64,000 nucleotides of DNA from Flavobacteriales bacterium. Its GTDB lineage: Bacteria; Bacteroidota; Bacteroidia; Flavobacteriales_F; PHOS-HE28. Where the stretch lies: contig JACJZI010000002.1 of the NCBI GenBank assembly GCA_020635655.1, forward strand, positions 186,001-250,000, written 5' to 3'. Shown in pieces: positions 27,828 through 35,268 of this stretch. Position 1 is the first letter of the stretch; the number at the start of each line of letters is the position of its first letter. The translations under genes and the position numbers were made by a program. The notes beneath the pieces are model-generated. The model was not told where the DNA came from, searched no databases, and was given only the letters and a program-made list of their open reading frames with translations.

Positions 27828-28355
27828 ATGGACAAGGCCACCATCCAGCGGCAATTGCATGATGCGCACGAAGTGTTCTTCGCGTACCTCGCCGGGCTGT
27901 CGGATGCCGATCTGCTGGCCCGCCCGAACGACAAGTGGTCCGCCCTGCAGCAGCTGGAACACATCGGCCGGAGCGTTCGCCCGGTGCGCCTCGCCTTCCT
28001 TATCCCCAAGGCGGTGATGCGCGGCATCTGGGGCGGCGCCAACCGGCCCAGCAAGAACTATGAGGCGCTGGTGGCGAAATACCAAAGCAAATTGGACCAG
28101 GGCGGACGGGCTCCGAGCCCCTTCGTGCCGCGCGGTGGGCGCCTGGCGGATCGCGCCCGGTGGGTCCGCCGCACCCGCCGCCAGGTGCGCGGGCTGTCGC
28201 GTGCCGTGGGGCGTTGGTCGGAGCAGGACCTCGACGCCTGCATCCTGCCGCATCCGCTGTTGGGCAAGGTCACCCTGCGGGAGATGCTCTACTTCACCAT
28301 CCACCACGTGCAGCACCATCAGCGGCTCGTTGAGCGGAACCTGCACCGGGGGTAG
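27828..28355 (+). CDS. DinB-like four-helix-bundle protein
   Basis: A 175-aa cytoplasmic protein of the DinB/YfiT-like superfamily, which contains metal-binding four-helix-bundle enzymes (thiol transferases, hydrolases) and stress proteins. DKWSALQQLEHIGRS with its His near residue 45 and the C-terminal TIHHVQHHQRLVE motif provide the usual His ligands. The ATG at 27828 follows a TACCTTGC element by 8 bp. It is followed after 37 bp by a second DinB-like gene. The specific reaction cannot be predicted. Confidence 0.75.
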   Translation: MDKATIQRQLHDAHEVFFAYLAGLSDADLLARPNDKWSALQQLEHIGRSVRPVRLAFLIPKAVMRGIWGGANRPSKNYEALVAKYQSKLDQGGRAPSPFVPRGGRLADRARWVRRTRRQVRGLSRAVGRWSEQDLDACILPHPLLGKVTLREMLYFTIHHVQHHQRLVERNLHRG

Positions 28356-28378
28356 GCCGTGCCGTCATAGCGCCCCAC

Positions 28379-28386
28379 TACCTTCG
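28379..28386 (+). promoter_or_regulatory. -7 element (TAnnTTTG-like) close to an ATG
   Basis: TACCTTCG ends 6 bp before the ATG of the second DinB gene. It matches the Bacteroidota -7 consensus TAnnTTTG at all but one position. So short a gap would give an almost leaderless mRNA. A -33 TTG was not convincing. Confidence 0.4.
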
Positions 28387-28392
28387 GTCCCC

Positions 28393-28974
28393 ATGCAGGA
28401 CCCCGAGTTGATCGACCGCCTCCTCGCCCGTGGCGCCCAGGCCCGCGTGAAGGTGCAGCGCGAATTCGGCACGCTTTCCCCGGAGCAGCTCACCTGGAAA
28501 CCCGGGCCCGACCGCTGGAGCATCGCCGAATGCCTGGAGCACCTGCGCGTCACCAAGGGCTGTTACTTCCCCGTGCTGGAGCAGATCACCACCGGCACCT
28601 ACCGGATGTCCACCTTCCAGCGCTTCAGTCCCTTCACGCGGTTCTTTGGCCGGTGGATGAAGGACCAGCTGACCGAGGAGGTGAAGAAGCCCATGCGCAC
28701 CGTGAAGGCGTTCACCCCGGCGGTGTCCGCCGGCGGTCCGGAGACCCGGCAACAGTATCTGGACGACCTGGACGTATTCCTGGCCTACCTCGGCAAGTGC
28801 CGCAGCGTGGACCTCGACGGCACCGTGATCGCCTCCCCGGCCACGGACATGATCACCTACAACTTGCGGAACTGCTTCCAATTCCTGCTGGAGCATGAGC
28901 ACCGCCACATCGGGCAGGGCATGCGGGTGAAGGGGATGGCGGGGTTCCCGGGCTCACCGGGGAGCGCCGGATGA
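28393..28974 (+). CDS. DinB-family protein with replaced C-terminus
   Basis: A 193-aa DinB superfamily protein. DRWSIAECLEHLRVTKGCYF (first His ligand) and FLLEHEHRHIGQGMR (C-terminal His ligands) are clear. The last residues here are GFPGSPGSAG. The final partial copy of the downstream repeat array instead encodes the same HEHRHIGQGMR stretch ending MGMAGFPK-stop, the ending normally expected for this family. So the gene's 3' end was duplicated and the present stop lies in the first repeat copy. The metal-binding residues are kept, so the protein is probably still functional. The start is the ATG at 28393, just after a TACCTTCG promoter-like element. Confidence 0.75.
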   Translation: MQDPELIDRLLARGAQARVKVQREFGTLSPEQLTWKPGPDRWSIAECLEHLRVTKGCYFPVLEQITTGTYRMSTFQRFSPFTRFFGRWMKDQLTEEVKKPMRTVKAFTPAVSAGGPETRQQYLDDLDVFLAYLGKCRSVDLDGTVIASPATDMITYNLRNCFQFLLEHEHRHIGQGMRVKGMAGFPGSPGSAG

Positions 28975-30080
28975 TGGGGGCTCGACCCTTGCGGCTTGGT
29001 CTTTCAACCGGAAATGAACGGGGATGAACGTTGATGGCCCCGTTCGGCTGCGGGCGCATGCACGTCCATGCACGTTCATTCACGGTTCCACTGAATTGCT
29101 TCCAATTCCTGCTGGAGCATGAGCACCGCCACATCGGGCAGGGGATGCGCGTGAAGGGGATGGCGGGGTTCCCGGGCTCACCGGGGAGCGCCGGATGATG
29201 GGGGCTCGACCCTTGCGGCTTGGTCTTTCAACCGGAAATGAACGGGGATGAACGTTGATGGCCCCGTTCGGCTGCGGGCGCATTCACGTCCATGCACGTT
29301 CATTCACGGTTCCACTGAATTGCTTTCCAATTCCTGTTGGAGCATGAGCACCGCCACATCGGGCAGGGGATGCGCGTGAAGGGGATGGCGGGGTTCCCGG
29401 GCTCACCGGGGAGCGCCGGATGATGGGGGCTCGACCCTTGCGGCTTGGTCTTTCAACCGGAAATGAACGGGGATGAACGTTGATGGCCCCGTTCGGCTGC
29501 GGGCGCATTCACGTCCATGCACGTTCATTCACGGTTCCACTGAATTGCTTTCCAATTCCTGTTGGAGCATGAGCACCGCCACATCGGGCAGGGGATGCGC
29601 GTGAAGGGGATGGCGGGGTTCCCGGGCTCACCGGGGAGCGCCGGATGATGGGGGCTCGACCCTTGCGGCTTGGTCTTTCAACCGGAAATGAACGGGGATG
29701 AACGTTGATGGCCCCGTTCGGCTGCGGGCGCATTCACGTCCATGCACGTTCATTCACGGTTCCACTGAATTGCTTTCCAATTCCTGTTGGAGCATGAGCA
29801 CCGCCACATCGGGCAGGGCATGCGCGTGAAGGGGATGGCGGGGTTCCCGGGCTCACCGGGGAGCGCCGGATGATGGGGGCTCGACCCTTGCGGCTTGGTC
29901 TTTCAACCGGAAATGAACGGGGATGAACGTTGATGGCCCCGTTCGGCTGCGGGCGCATGCACGTCCATGCACGTTCATTCACGGTTCCACTAAATTGCTT
30001 TCCAATTCCTGTTGGAGCATGAGCACCGTCACATCGGGCAGGGCATGCGCGTGATGGGAATGGCGGGTTTTCCGAAGTAG
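28870..30080. repeat. Tandem array of 225-bp units derived from the DinB 3' end
   Basis: Five full units (one of 224 bp, four of 225 bp) and a partial sixth run head to tail; the anchor GAGCATGAGCACCG occurs at 28891, 29115, 29340, 29565, 29790 and 30015. Each unit joins about 100 bp of the DinB gene 3' end to about 125 bp of non-coding DNA with an inverted GAACGGGG/CCCCGTTC pair and CATGCACG motifs. The middle units are almost identical, so amplification is recent. The last copy keeps the probable original gene end. Minus-strand ORFs of about 74 aa across the units are shadows. No CRISPR-like spacers are present. Confidence 0.9.
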
Positions 30081-30135
30081 GCCCGATGGCCGAACTTCAT
30101 GCGCGGGACCACCCCCCGACCGGAACCCAACACCG

Positions 30136-30492
30136 ATGAACGCCGAGACCCTCGTCCGCACCTGGTTCGACCGCTGGACCACCGGTGACTTCCTCGATCT
30201 GCCCATCACCGACGACTTCACCCACACCAGCCCCTTCGGCACCATCGCCGGCAAACCGGCCTACCTGGACCTGGTGCGGCAGAACACCGACAAATTCCTC
30301 GGTCAGACCTTCACCCTGCACGATGCGCTCTACGCGGACGACAAGGCCTGCGTGCGCTACACCGCGCGGCAGGGCGACAGCTTTTCGCTGGACGTGAGCG
30401 AATGGTACTACCTGCGCGGCGGGTTGATCCAGAAGATCGTCGCATACTATCACATCGGTGAAGTGCGTCAGGAACGCCGGCTCACGAACTAG
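30136..30492 (+). CDS. SnoaL-like/NTF2-fold protein
   Basis: A 118-aa single-domain protein: MNAETLVRTWFDRWTTGDFL followed by DDFTHTSPFGTIAGKPAYLD and a curved beta sheet ending WYYLRGGLIQKIVAYYHIGE. This is the nuclear transport factor 2-like (SnoaL-like) cone fold found in small isomerases and in many polyketide-type or stress proteins. Length and start codon are typical. Substrate unknown. It stands alone between the repeat array and the dispersed repeat at 30521. Confidence 0.75.
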   Translation: MNAETLVRTWFDRWTTGDFLDLPITDDFTHTSPFGTIAGKPAYLDLVRQNTDKFLGQTFTLHDALYADDKACVRYTARQGDSFSLDVSEWYYLRGGLIQKIVAYYHIGEVRQERRLTN

Positions 30493-30520
30493 GGCGGTTG
30501 ATCGGCAACCGCGTTCGATG

Positions 30521-30682
30521 CCCCCTGATCTGGCGCGAGCGTTTGGGCCGCCGACCGAAGGGAGAGGGCCCCGCCTCTGGTGCCAGTGTAGTCCTGGTCC
30601 TTGTTGGGACCAAAGTACGGGAGGGCGCCAGGCTCGTCCTTCATCCGCACCAGGGGAACTCCTGCACCAGAAAGGGGCATGG
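30521..30682. repeat. Dispersed intergenic repeat, copy 1
   Basis: About 160 bp starting CCCCTGATCTGGCGCGAG and containing CCGCCGACCGAAGGGAGAG, TAGTCCTGGTC, TTGTTGGGACCAAAG and GGCGCCAGGCTCGTCCTTC. The same order recurs at 31719-31881, and in shortened form at 43496-43567, always in the same orientation. It immediately precedes the AT-rich two-gene insert. The stretch 30683-30815 after it shows no gene. Confidence 0.8.
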
Positions 30683-30815
30683 CATACGGGGATCCCGTAG
30701 GTTTGGAAGTGAAGAAGGTGTTCGGGGTGCCGTGGTGAGGGTTGGGCTTTACGTGCGGAATAGGGAGGATTGGATCGATCATGGGGTTTATTCCCTAGTG
30801 GGCGTGCATTAAAAA

Positions 30816-31241
30816 ATGAGACGGACAATTCACATACTACTAGTTATTTGTATTGGTTCTTCCTTTAATTCTTTTGGGCAAAATCCGTCTGCGGACTGCG
30901 TGTATGAAGTCGATACCCTGACAGGTGAAACTGTTTACACCTCTGTCGACAGTATGCCGACTCCATTGAAAGGAAACAGAGAATTAATGAAAGAGTTAAA
31001 AGACTTGCAATACACGACCGACCCTGTGACATGGGAAACCAAGATTTACGTAGCTTTTATCATCAATGAAAAAGGAGAATTGACAGGCAAAAGAATTTTA
31101 AAGAATATTGATGGGACAGACTTAGCAGAACAGGTGTTAACTTTAGTGGACAATATGGAATGGAAGCCAGGGAAATGCAATGGATCGCCAGTTCCAGTTT
31201 TGTATAAGTTACCAGTAAGAATAGAATTGAAAAAAGAATAA
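30816..31241 (+). CDS. Small secreted TonB-C-terminal-like protein
   Basis: A 141-aa protein with a signal peptide (MRRTIHILLVICIGSSFNSF, cut near GQ). The rest resembles the TonB C-terminal fold without a transmembrane anchor or proline-rich arm: IYVAFIINEKGELTGKRILK, then a helix and MEWKPGKCNGSPVPVLYKLP. Stand-alone domains of this type are common in Bacteroidota and usually have no known role. The gene is A/T-rich with codon use unlike its neighbours and lies between two copies of a dispersed repeat, so it was probably acquired. An attC-like stem-loop starts 10 bp after its stop. Confidence 0.65.
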   Translation: MRRTIHILLVICIGSSFNSFGQNPSADCVYEVDTLTGETVYTSVDSMPTPLKGNRELMKELKDLQYTTDPVTWETKIYVAFIINEKGELTGKRILKNIDGTDLAEQVLTLVDNMEWKPGKCNGSPVPVLYKLPVRIELKKE

Positions 31242-31250
31242 AAACGACAC

Positions 31251-31318
31251 GCCAACATTGCGTATAGTGCATAGCCTCCTAAGGTCGGCTACGACACCAT
31301 ACGCGAGCCGTTATGCGT
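31251..31318 (+). other. attC-like recombination-site stem-loop
   Basis: The left end GCCAAC and right end GTTATGCG are the sort of opposed ends found in integron attC sites. Between them TTGCGTAT pairs with ATACGCGA (one G-T pair), GTG with CAC, and TAGCC with GGCTA around a loop, giving a long imperfect hairpin with unpaired bases. It lies between two short A/T-rich same-strand ORFs. The core GTTATGC departs from the strict GTTRRRY consensus, and no integrase gene is in the window. Confidence 0.45.
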
Positions 31319-31395
31319 CACCTTAGAACGACAAAACGCTTGGGCAAAGTCCACCGACCTGACAGGGGACATAACGGAAAATCAAAAAAGTAAAG

Positions 31396-31698
31396 ATGAA
31401 CATTTTACAGATTAAAAGCGGAAAAGTTGAAATCCGCAAAGACAACGGAACGTTGGTTCGGACAATTGGAAACGGAGATGCAGTTTCCGCAGACTTTAAC
31501 TCTAACCAGACTTTGGTTGCAATTACCACAGTTAAAGGAAAGGTAGAAATTCGCAAAGACAATGGAACTCTTGTTAGAACAATTGGAAATGGCGATGCTA
31601 CTAATGCAAGGTGGAACGGCTCGGACATTGCAATATCCACTACAAAAGGGAAAACAGAACTGCGAAAAGAAAACGGAACTTTAATACGAACTATCTAA
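31396..31698 (+). CDS. Small repeat protein (KVEIRKDNGTLVRTIGNGDA repeats)
   Basis: A 100-aa protein that is essentially three copies of a unit of about 37 residues: SGKVEIRKDNGTLVRTIG, KGKVEIRKDNGTLVRTIG and KGKTELRKENGTLIRTI, joined by NGDA and strands such as LVAITT and DIAISTT. The pattern predicts a compact all-beta structure, for example part of a propeller or an oligomeric barrel. No signal peptide. I do not know a function. A/T-rich codon use and the position after an attC-like stem-loop suggest a mobile gene cassette. Confidence 0.6.
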   Translation: MNILQIKSGKVEIRKDNGTLVRTIGNGDAVSADFNSNQTLVAITTVKGKVEIRKDNGTLVRTIGNGDATNARWNGSDIAISTTKGKTELRKENGTLIRTI

Positions 31699-31718
31699 CA
31701 AATAATAGGTGGGGCTTC

Positions 31719-31881
31719 GCCCCTGATCTGGCGCGAGAGTTAGGACCGCCGACCGAAGGGAGAGTGGGCCGTCCTCTCGTGCCATTGTAGTCCTGGTCTT
31801 TGTTGGGACCAAAGCGCGGGCGGGCGCCAGGCTCGTCCTTCGTCCGCACCGGGCCAACTCCCGCACCAGAACAGGGCGTGG
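31719..31881. repeat. Dispersed intergenic repeat, copy 2
   Basis: This copy repeats the 30521-30682 element in the same orientation (CCCCTGATCTGGCGCGAG to GCACCAGAACAGGGCGTGG) with scattered differences. A small hairpin GGGGCTTCGCCCC (31712-31724) overlaps its start. Copies 1 and 2 flank the A/T-rich insert with two small ORFs. Roughly 70 bp without a gene follow. Confidence 0.8.
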
Positions 31882-31953
31882 CCCTTGCCGCCTTGGTCCC
31901 TTTTAGTGGTCACCGCGCGCAAGGTGAGCTGAGCCGCCCCGTACATTGGAGCG

Positions 31954-32958
31954 ATGGCCGCGACCAACGGCATGCGCATCCTGGTGCTTGGCGGCACCCG
32001 CTTCATCGGCCGCCACGTGGTGGAGCGCCTGTGGGGCCGGCACGACCTCACGCTCTTCCACCGCGGGGTCACCGGCGCCGACCTGTTCCCGGACGTGCCC
32101 CGCATCCGGGGCGACCGCGACACCGCGGACATCGCGCGCATCGCCGACACGCCGTGGGATGCCGTCATCGACCTCTCCTGCTATTTCCCGGCCCAGCTTG
32201 CGGGCGTGCTGGAGCAGTTGGGCGACCGGCCCACGCGGTACGTGTTCGTGTCCACCTGTTCGGTGTACGATCCGGAGGACCGGTCCGTGCTGCGCGATGA
32301 GGAGGCCCGCACCCTGCCGTGCACCGCGGCGCAGGCCACGGACCCGGCGCCGGCGACCTACGGCCACCGCAAGGCGGCCTGCGAACGCCTGCTGGCCCGC
32401 TCGGGACGGCCCCACGCCATCCTGCGTCCGGCACTGGTCCACGGCCCGCACGACCCCACCGACCGGCTGTACTACTGGCTGCACCAGGTGATGCGGCACC
32501 ACACCCTCCTACTGCCCGACGGCGGGCGCCGGACCTTCTCCCTCACCTACGTGCGCGACCTGGCGGAAATGCTGGCCGGCGCGCTCACCTGCACGGGCCC
32601 GCACACCGTGTTCAACGCCATCAGCACCCCGCGGGCCTCCATCCGCATGGTGGTGGACCAGGCGGCCAAGCTGCTGGAGCGCGACCCCGTGATCGCCGAC
32701 GCGCCGCCGGAACTGCTGCACCGGCACGGCATCAGGCCCTGGGCGGACATGCCCCTGTGGATCGATGGCGACCACGGCACCTATGCCAACAGGCGTGCGG
32801 AGGAGGCACTGGCCGGGGCGCGCACGCCCTTCGCCGACAGCCTGCGCACCACCATCGCCCATTGCGCGGAGCGCGGCTGGCCCACGCCCACTTATGGCCT
32901 GGACGAGGCCACGCGCCAGCGGCTGTTGCGGGAGGTGGCGGTCGGGGAGCAGGGATGA
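31954..32958 (+). CDS. NAD-dependent epimerase/dehydratase family protein
   Basis: A 334-aa extended-SDR enzyme. The Rossmann motif is MRILVLGGTRFIGRHVVE (GGTxFIG, residues 7-24), followed by an active-site Ser-Thr region (YVFVSTCSVYDP) and Y-x3-K in ATYGHRKAACE, then ILRPALVHGPHDPTDR, typical of nucleotide-sugar epimerases/reductases. The substrate is unclear; similar proteins include isoflavone-reductase-like and mRNA-binding-type SDRs. The start could also be the ATG at 31972. A TACATTGG element ends 4 bp before the first ATG. Confidence 0.8.
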   Translation: MAATNGMRILVLGGTRFIGRHVVERLWGRHDLTLFHRGVTGADLFPDVPRIRGDRDTADIARIADTPWDAVIDLSCYFPAQLAGVLEQLGDRPTRYVFVSTCSVYDPEDRSVLRDEEARTLPCTAAQATDPAPATYGHRKAACERLLARSGRPHAILRPALVHGPHDPTDRLYYWLHQVMRHHTLLLPDGGRRTFSLTYVRDLAEMLAGALTCTGPHTVFNAISTPRASIRMVVDQAAKLLERDPVIADAPPELLHRHGIRPWADMPLWIDGDHGTYANRRAEEALAGARTPFADSLRTTIAHCAERGWPTPTYGLDEATRQRLLREVAVGEQG

Positions 32959-32992
32959 TCCGTGCGCGCACCAATGCGCGACAGGGAAGTGA

Positions 32993-33520
32993 TCAGCCCC
33001 GTTCGGCCACGGCCTTCAGGCCCGCAAGACCGGCCTCGAGATCCTTGCCGATGGCCTTGTCCATGTTGAAGAACAGGCCGAACACCTTGCCCATGAAGAT
33101 CTGCGGGCCGTCCATCGTCCAGCGCACCTGGGTGCCGTCGTCATCGGGCGTGAAATGGAACTGCGCCACGCACACCGCCTTCCACGGCTTGATGAAGCGC
33201 AGGTCGATCTTCACCCCGCCGGGGCCGCTCTCCAGCACCTCCATGTGGCCCTCGCCCACCTTGCTGTTGCCCACCCAGTGGTAGTGCGCGCCGGGGCCGC
33301 TGGACGCGCCGGAGTAGGTGCGCTGTAGGTCCGGGTCCTTCTTTTCCCACGGGCTCCAGGGCATCCACTTGCGGAAGTCGACGATGTGAGGCAGGATCCG
33401 CCCGGGCGGTGCCGCGATCCGGATGCTTCGTTCGTAGTGCACGGTGTTCGGCCGGGTGCCGGCGGCGATCAGCACCAGAACGATCAAGGCCACCAGGCCG
33501 ATCAGGATGTAGAGCAGCAT
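32993..33520 (-). CDS. Membrane-anchored SRPBCC (START/Bet v1-like) protein
   Basis: A 175-aa protein with one N-terminal transmembrane helix (LLYILIGLVALIVLVLIAAG) followed by an SRPBCC hydrophobic-ligand-binding fold: YERSIRIAAPPGRILPHIVD, FRKWMPWSPWEKKDPDLQRT and KVFGLFFNMDKAIGKDLEAG at the end. This combination is a frequent Bacteroidota polyketide-cyclase-like family of unknown ligand. The DoxX-like gene ends 3 bp upstream, so the two probably form an operon transcribed from about 33930. Confidence 0.75.
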   Translation of the reverse strand: MLLYILIGLVALIVLVLIAAGTRPNTVHYERSIRIAAPPGRILPHIVDFRKWMPWSPWEKKDPDLQRTYSGASSGPGAHYHWVGNSKVGEGHMEVLESGPGGVKIDLRFIKPWKAVCVAQFHFTPDDDGTQVRWTMDGPQIFMGKVFGLFFNMDKAIGKDLEAGLAGLKAVAERG

Positions 33521-33523
33521 GGT

Positions 33524-33922
33524 TCAGGGGGTTGCGGAGCGACCTGCCGCCCGCAGCGCCAGCCGGCGGTGATGCAGCAGGTAGGCGGCCACCAGCAGCG
33601 TGATGAAAAGGAGCATCGGCGCCCAGGCCGCAAAGGGATCGCCCACGGCGATGAAGGAGACCATGCCGGTGACCAGGTCGATGAGGAAACCGAAGTAGGC
33701 CCACTCCTTGATCCGCGTGGGCACGAAGGGCAGCAGCAGCGCCACCGCTCCGATGATCTTCCACACGGAGATCCACTGGATGAAGTACACCGGATAGCCC
33801 AGGTGATCGTGCAGGTAGGCGATGGCCTGTGGGTCCTTCACCAGGCCACCGAAGCTGGTCGCGATGATGAAGGCGCTGAACAGCACGGTGACGGTCCAGT
33901 AGAGGATGCGGATGCGTCCCAT
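33524..33922 (-). CDS. DoxX-like membrane protein
   Basis: A 132-aa integral membrane protein with four predicted helices: RILYWTVTVLFSAFIIATSF, FIQWISVWKIIGAVALLLPF, WAYFGFLIDLVTGMVSFIAV and APMLLFITLLVAAYLLH. The spacing and the HLGYPVYF segment fit the DoxX-like family (DoxX_2). Its function is not established. I chose the ATG at 33922; the longer ORF reaches into a non-coding region. It is followed by the SRPBCC gene. A GATCTTTG element 11-18 bp upstream could be its -7 box. Confidence 0.72.
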   Translation of the reverse strand: MGRIRILYWTVTVLFSAFIIATSFGGLVKDPQAIAYLHDHLGYPVYFIQWISVWKIIGAVALLLPFVPTRIKEWAYFGFLIDLVTGMVSFIAVGDPFAAWAPMLLFITLLVAAYLLHHRRLALRAAGRSATP

Positions 33923-34135
33923 GGCGGCGTGGTCAAAGATCGTTGCTGCCGCATGAAGAAAGTGCTGGAACCGGAAAGTTGGCATTTGAACAGGCTGCGG
34001 AGTCCATGATGATGGACCGATCACCACCGGGCGCTGTTCCCATTCCGGCTTTCCACTTGATGTGCAAAACTCCACGTCCATGTGGAATGATCACGACAGC
34101 CCCACGGTGTATCTTGGTATGCACACAATACCACG

Positions 34136-34840
34136 ATGGCAGCAGGAGGGGAAGTGCAGCAGGGGGCCATTGCGCCGGTGCGGCTGGCCATCGTGGACGA
34201 TCATCCGCTATTGCGCGCCGGCTTTCGCCGGCAGATGGAGGCCTGGCCCCAGGGTACCGTGGTGCTGGAGGCCGAGCACGGGATCGACTATGCGCGGCAG
34301 CATGACGCCTGCGCACCCATCGACATCGCCGTGGTGGACCTCTGCATGCCCGAGCGCGACGGCTACGAGACCATCCAATGGATCCACGACCGGGGGCACG
34401 CCACCCGCACCCTCGCCATCAGCTTTGATGCCAGCCCCGAGGCCGCGCGGCGCGTGCTGCTGGCCGGCGGCCACGGCCTGGTGGGCAAGCAGATCCGGCC
34501 GCCGGAACTGTTCAAGGCGCTGGACGATGTGCACCACCTGGGCTGCCACATGAACGAGCTCTGGCGGCAGGCGCACGCCGTGCAGCCCCGCCCCGGCACA
34601 CCGGCCGCGGACCGGGCCGAGCGCCTGGCCCAGCTCAGCGCCAAGGAGCTGCAGTGGCTCAGGCTCTACATCCACCCCGGGCAGTTCACCATGCGCACCA
34701 TCGCCGACCGCATGGGCGTGTGCCCATCCACCGCGGATACCTACCGCGACCGCGCCTTCGACAAGCTCGGTGTGGACAACCGCAACGCCGCCATCTACTT
34801 CGCCGTGCAGGTGGGGCTGGTGGGGAGGGAGGGGCGGTGA
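34136..34840 (+). CDS. NarL/FixJ-type response regulator
   Basis: A 234-aa response regulator. The receiver domain has the acidic pair in LAIVDDHPLLRAG, the phospho-acceptor Asp in AVVDLCMPERDGYE (about residue 66) and the conserved Lys in HGLVGKQIRPPEL. The C-terminal part (about 165-225) is a LuxR-type helix-turn-helix (LSAKELQWLRLY, TMRTIADRMGVCPSTADTYR, DRAFDKLGVDNR). No kinase gene is adjacent, so its partner is elsewhere. A TATCTTGG element lies 18 bp upstream of the start. Confidence 0.82.
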   Translation: MAAGGEVQQGAIAPVRLAIVDDHPLLRAGFRRQMEAWPQGTVVLEAEHGIDYARQHDACAPIDIAVVDLCMPERDGYETIQWIHDRGHATRTLAISFDASPEAARRVLLAGGHGLVGKQIRPPELFKALDDVHHLGCHMNELWRQAHAVQPRPGTPAADRAERLAQLSAKELQWLRLYIHPGQFTMRTIADRMGVCPSTADTYRDRAFDKLGVDNRNAAIYFAVQVGLVGREGR

Positions 34841-34845
34841 GGGCG

Positions 34846-35258
34846 GAGATCGCGTGATCCAACAGCGCACCCCCCACACCACCTATTTCGTCATCGCGAG
34901 GATCGGTGAGGGCCGCTGAGGCCGCAGGCCGATCGGAGCAAGCCGTCTGAAGCGATCTCATGATCGGGAAACCGCAACAGAGATCCCACCAAGCGTGATG
35001 GGATCGCTTCGCAGGCCGCCAGATGCACGGCCATGCTCACGATGACGGTCCTGGTCGGGATCGCGCGATCCAACAGCGCACTCCCCACACCACCTTTTCG
35101 TCATCGCGAGGATCGGCGCGGGCCGCTGAGGCCGCAGGCCGATCGGAGCAAGCCGTCCGAAGCGATCTCATGATCGGGAGACCACAAGGCGATCCCACCA
35201 AGCGGGATGGGATCGCTTCGCAGGCCGCCAAATGCGCGGCCATGCTTGCGATGACGGT
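34846..35258. repeat. Two tandem palindromic intergenic repeats (CGTCATCGCGAG type)
   Basis: Two units of about 200 bp. Each has CGTCATCGCGAGGATCGG on the left, a middle with AAGCGATCTCATGATCGG, and a right arm GATGGGATCGCTTCGCAGG ending in a gene-proximal GCGATGACGG or ACGATGACGG, so the ends are inverted copies of one another. This resembles the widely distributed REP-like element built on CGTCATTGCGAG/GAAGCGATCTC. A partial third copy is at 39052-39119. No ORF there is credible. Confidence 0.75.
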
Positions 35259-35268
35259 ACGAAAGCGA

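Noticed and set aside
25665..28355. 896-aa plus ORF running from antisense of the T9SS gene into the DinB gene
   Set aside because: Only the part from 27828 shows a protein family; the rest is antisense to a clear secreted protein.
29080..29982. Minus-strand 67-82 aa ORFs repeated in the DinB array
   Set aside because: They are simple copies of one shadow frame per repeat unit, without a start signal.
28870..30080. CRISPR array
   Set aside because: Units are about 225 bp and repeat without unique spacers.
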